Shown here one piece after another: positions 60,238 through 64,000 of a stretch of 64,000 nt of DNA. Both the position numbers and the translations under genes were made by a program. Numbering within the stretch: the stretch's first letter is position 1; each line of letters opens with the position of its first letter. The notes below the pieces were generated by a model. The model saw nothing but the letters and a program-made list of their open reading frames with translations, ran no database searches and was not told the DNA's origin. Source of the stretch: Daedaleopsis sinensis (lineage: Eukaryota > Basidiomycota > Agaricomycetes > Polyporales > Polyporaceae); the NCBI GenBank assembly GCA_033807695.1, contig CM066307.1:2046001-2110000 (forward strand), read 5' to 3'.

Positions 60238-63200
60238 ACGCGCTCGCGCCCGCCTTCCTTCGCTTGCGGAACTCGCCCTCCGAGCTGTGGGCTGTGCGCA
60301 CGACGCTGCTCGGCCCCCTCTTCGCTACAACCAGAATGAGAACCAGAACCAGAACCAGTCCCAGTGTCCGGTAGCTGCCGTGCGGGCTGTACATGTAAGG
60401 TAGCGCTGCAGGCCTTCCATCCCATCGATATCGCATGCGCACGCCTCGCTCCTCGCTGTTCCTGAGGCCTGAGGCCCGAAGCTCTGAAGCTCTGAAGCTC
60501 TGCAGCCCGAAGCTCTGAAGCCTGAGGCCTGAGTACATGCGAGGCCCGCTCGCGCTCGCTCCGATGGATGCTGCTTCCCGCCAAGCCCGCCACCCCATTC
60601 CCGACGAGACACTGGCACTCGCTGGCTCGCTCGCTCGCGTTCGCTTTCTGCGCCCTGCCAGTGTGTCGACGATCCCCCAGCCAGTCTACCGCAGGCCCTT
60701 GGCCGTCTGGACTCTGGAGCACAGAGTTCGCGCCTCCCCGCCACGCGTCACGCGTCTGTCGTCTGTCGTTTGTCGGCGTCGGCGTCCCGCCATTCGACGT
60801 TCAACGTTCAACATTCAATCTTCAACGTAAGATTCAATCATTCGTGTCCCGTGTCCCCGAACAGCGCACAGCGCACAGCGACCTCGAACTCGAAGCTTTA
60901 AGCCACTACCATTCATCATTATCAATCATCGGTCATTGGTCAACGGTCAACGGTCATTCGCGAGAGCTACGTATGTGAGCCAGGCGTCCGCGCCCAAACG
61001 TACAACGTACAACGGCCTGTACTGCTGGTCACCGGTCAGTCGCGTCAGTGGCCATGGTACGGTCTACTGCGGTTATGGCAGCGGGCCAGGCAGGCGCTTC
61101 CCGGGAAGCTGAGGCACAGAGCCGACGATGCCCAGCTGTCCGCATGCGGGTTGACAGTTTCAATCTCAGGCCGTACGCTCTCGGCGCCACAGACGTACTC
61201 AATCAGTGCATTGCACCAAATCAAGCGTCCAACGTCCAACATCGAGTACGTCCACCGTCGAACGTCGAACCAGGATCGCTTGCAGCTATAGGCAGCTGTC
61301 TATGTCGGGACCCAGATGCGTGTAACGGTGTACGCGCCGCGCGGTCACCTCGGCGTCCGCGTCCCTCGCACTGCAGCTGGGGGCTGGTCTGCTATAGCTA
61401 TCTGCTCCCTACTTCAAGGTACATATCTGCTCCGTACTCGGACTGCACTTGTATTGTGCACTCAGCACTGGACGTCGTCCACGGCTCTTCGCGTTCTTCT
61501 TACGGTCCTCTAGTCACGCCTCGAGCTGCGGTATCGGTGCCTGTCCACGCTGCCCGCCAGGATCGTCGACGCGTAAATGTTTAGTGGAGCAAGCCGTGGG
61601 GTGCACATACGCAGCGCGGCCCGGCGCGCATAAGACGGCGCGAACCCGAGCGCGAGACGAGCCCCGCAAGTGGGAGAACCCGGACGGATTGGACCCGCTC
61701 GAGTTGGCCGTTGACGTGGACGTTATGTTGAAGGCTGAAGGCTACACGTTACACGTTGGCCGCGCGCACGGCCCGGCGGTCGTTGCGCGGAGACGTCGCT
61801 CGCCCGCTCTCTGCGCGCGGCCCCCGCGTTCGCTCGCGCGACCAGTGCAAATTCAAAACCATCTACCGAACCCGCGGGGGTGGGGGGTGTCGACGAAGCT
61901 CAGCCCCTGCTCCTGTGACGCCATGCATGACATTGCTATGCGTCGTCTCTGCTCTGGGCGTCGGCCGCGAGGAAGGCGTGCATCTGCGGCTGCCCCTGGT
62001 CCGCTACAGTGTACACTCTCCTATCCGACAGAGGCACATACGGCACCCGCTCAACACGCCATCCGAGTCACGTCAGTACCATCGAACGCGTGGCCAACGA
62101 CATGGACGATCCTGGACCAGCGTACTCGTACCGCGCCAGGGAAGTGGGGCTTGCATCTGCAGCGCGGCGGCCTTTCGAAATTCGCAAGCACGCAGCGCCG
62201 TCGAACGGTCGGACGCGCGCACGACGATCACGCGCGCGAGCTCTCGCACGTTCACGCCGTTGCAGCTTGCAAGGGCCACGCTCTTGCTACCTTGGCCAGG
62301 ACCACTGGCAAGACGAGCCGTCCTCGCGGCGGCGTGCTCCCCGTCCGGCACCCGGCGCCCGGCGCCCGGCGCGTACTTGTACCAAGCTTCCACGCACCAC
62401 TCCCCGGGGCCGCGCCTCGCGTGCGCGAAGGCTGCAGCGGCCTGAAAGCCGAAGAGGGTCGCCATCGACGCCCGGGGAGCCTTCTCGCCAAGCAGGGCAT
62501 CGGCTGTCCGTTCTCGGGAGGCGCGCGCGCGCGTAGGTATGTGAGTAATCGAAGTGCAGGACGGGCGGCGACACGCGCTGCCTTGCATCGAGCGACGGTG
62601 GTCGTCCTTGGCCGCTGGGGTCACTTCTCTCTGTCGAGGGCTCTTGCTGCTGTGTCCCGATTTCGGCCTGAAGCTTGAAGGTTCAAGGGAGTGCTGTGAG
62701 GGACGGGCGGGCTTCTCGGTCACACACCGCGAGGAGAGGAGTGCGTTCGGAGAGGGCCTCTCTACGGATATCGGTTCCTCCGCTTGGTAGGTGCATGGCA
62801 CTGCTACTCTGGATCCTCCGGATAGGATGTCATGCTCGCGAGAGAGTCTAACGTCAATAATAACAGACTGAGCAAATAGGTGTCCGTCGAGCGGCGGGTA
62901 AGTAGACGCACATGTGTCCGTCTCCAGCTGTAATACTACGTCCCAACACCCTCGAATCTGACACTGAGAATGGCGCAGGTACGACAGTGAGTCACTACTT
63001 CAATCCTCGGCCTGAACCATAGAAAACCCTAACGTTGCCAGTAGGCTTCTGAGTTCTCGATCGAATCTTCGAGTCCTTCCCCACCGAATCTTCGACTACG
63101 TATAGCGGCCGAAGAGTACAGTATGTAGCAGAAGAGATCGGGCGAGACGGCGGCTTCGATGTCTTTGGGTGCATATCTCGGGATGCGGGTGGACTCAGAA

Positions 63201-63645
63201 TGAGACCTGGAAGATGGACACGGGGCGGACTGTGTGCTGTGGGCGCAGTGTCAGCTCTGTGACCAGATCGGAGTCGCAGCTCGCGTGTAATACTCTACCG
63301 ATTCCCGCTGCACTCGTCTCCGTATGTCGCACTTCTCTCCGAGTCTGTGCTGTCTCCGCCGGCCGGGCGCGTCGCCCGTTATCCTGTAGCGCAGCTCGAT
63401 GGCCTCCCCTTCTCTTCCCACTCCAGCAGCGGGCTGCGGCAGACGTTCGACGTTTTCCACGTCGATATGGCGATGGACGACGAGTCGCGCAGGACGCAGG
63501 ACGCAGGGCCCGGGGAACTCGGAGGAGCGCCCTGCGCGCGATCGCCACCCGGATGCGCTACGCCCGTGCGATGTTGTCCCCAGGAAGCACTGAGTCTGCG
63601 GCGTCTCGAGAAGCCGAAGCTGGGAGGGGTACCTGCGCTGCCATA

Positions 63646-64000
63646 GAGAGGTAGCGCTCCCGGACATAAGGGAGTTGGAGAACCGAGGTTACGGGCGAGG
63701 AGGAGGACGAGGACGAGGTGTGCCCGGGTTTCCTGGACTGACACGCGGCTTCTAGGTGACGTGATGGCTAGTGCAATATTGGCTTTGCATCAGGATGTTG
63801 TTCGTGGAGCAGCTGCGTGTTGGAGATTAGAGTTTGGGGTCGATAGACGGGATACATATAAGGATACGTACGGCGGATGGGGAGGAGCTCGCTATTACGT
63901 TTGATGCAGACAGCCCGACTAAGACTTCGGCGCAAGCGCAGCAGTGTTTTGATCCCGCGGCGGAGGTGCTTATGTAGTTACGTAGAGCTGCGCAGACCTG
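63646..64000. other. Window end beyond the right arm
   Basis: Nothing coding or repetitive that I can support. Confidence 0.4.

Larger units (their letters stand above)
58945..63645. repeat. Right arm of the large imperfect inverted repeat
   Basis: Complement of 48121-52475, slightly longer because of expanded simple repeats (59766-59789 and 60164-60237) and other insertions. On the plus strand it has a coding-like piece ERSAFGEGLSTDIGSSAW followed by a GTAGGT donor at about 62788, and further on DGGFDVFGCISRDAGGLRMR (about 63152-63210). The left arm has DGGFGYLGYISRDAGALRMR at the matching place. This suggests that a spliced gene, now probably decayed, was present in the ancestral unit. No transposase or known domain was recognised, and no terminal motif or target-site duplication is obvious. 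Confidence 0.75.

Overview
This window is nuclear DNA from a basidiomycete fungus, most likely a wood-decay Agaricomycete of the Polyporales type. The evidence is many short (about 50-60 nt) GT-AG introns, a class I hydrophobin, single-pass membrane proteins and tandem expansions of lineage-restricted families, mixed with ordinary eukaryotic housekeeping genes. No virus, plasmid, CRISPR or prokaryotic gene is visible. Gene models were spliced by eye, so outer limits of multi-exon genes are firmer than every internal junction.

Layout. 0-4.5 kb: gene A (+), a long mosaic protein with a lineage-specific N-terminal module followed by an MIT-like helical segment. 5.2-12.3 kb: a conserved block with CCT5 chaperonin (-), a small Cys-rich unknown (+), PP2A catalytic subunit (-) and eIF1A (+). 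13.2-18.6 kb: genes B and C (-), paralogs of A over the N-terminal module but running into a TEA/ATTS domain (B) and a Zn(II)2Cys6 cluster (C). 19.7-23.8 kb: REX4-like exonuclease (+), a CRAL-TRIO/Sec14 protein (-) and an LYR-motif protein like ETFRF1 (+). 24.8-32.2 kb: three tandem WD40-like paralogs (-), the middle one broken. 33.0-45.2 kb: four paralogs carrying an N-terminal Ras-binding-like segment plus a ubiquitin-like domain (-), one broken, with a secreted NucA/NucB-type nuclease gene (+) inserted between the first and second.

45.6-63.6 kb: a duplicated accessory region. Two copies of a single-pass membrane protein gene (T1, T2) sit in direct orientation. A large imperfect inverted repeat, about 4.4-4.7 kb per arm, has its left arm between T1 and T2 and its right arm beyond a hydrophobin gene, so T2 and the hydrophobin lie in the spacer. 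The arms are GC-rich and carry simple repeats and a possible decayed spliced gene.

The most interesting observations are the A/B/C family, in which one N-terminal module of unknown function is joined to three different regulatory or trafficking modules; the ubiquitin-fusion family in which the best copy keeps the terminal LRLRGG but has lost Lys48 and Lys63; the inverted repeat; and several decay or splice-site lesions in duplicated genes.
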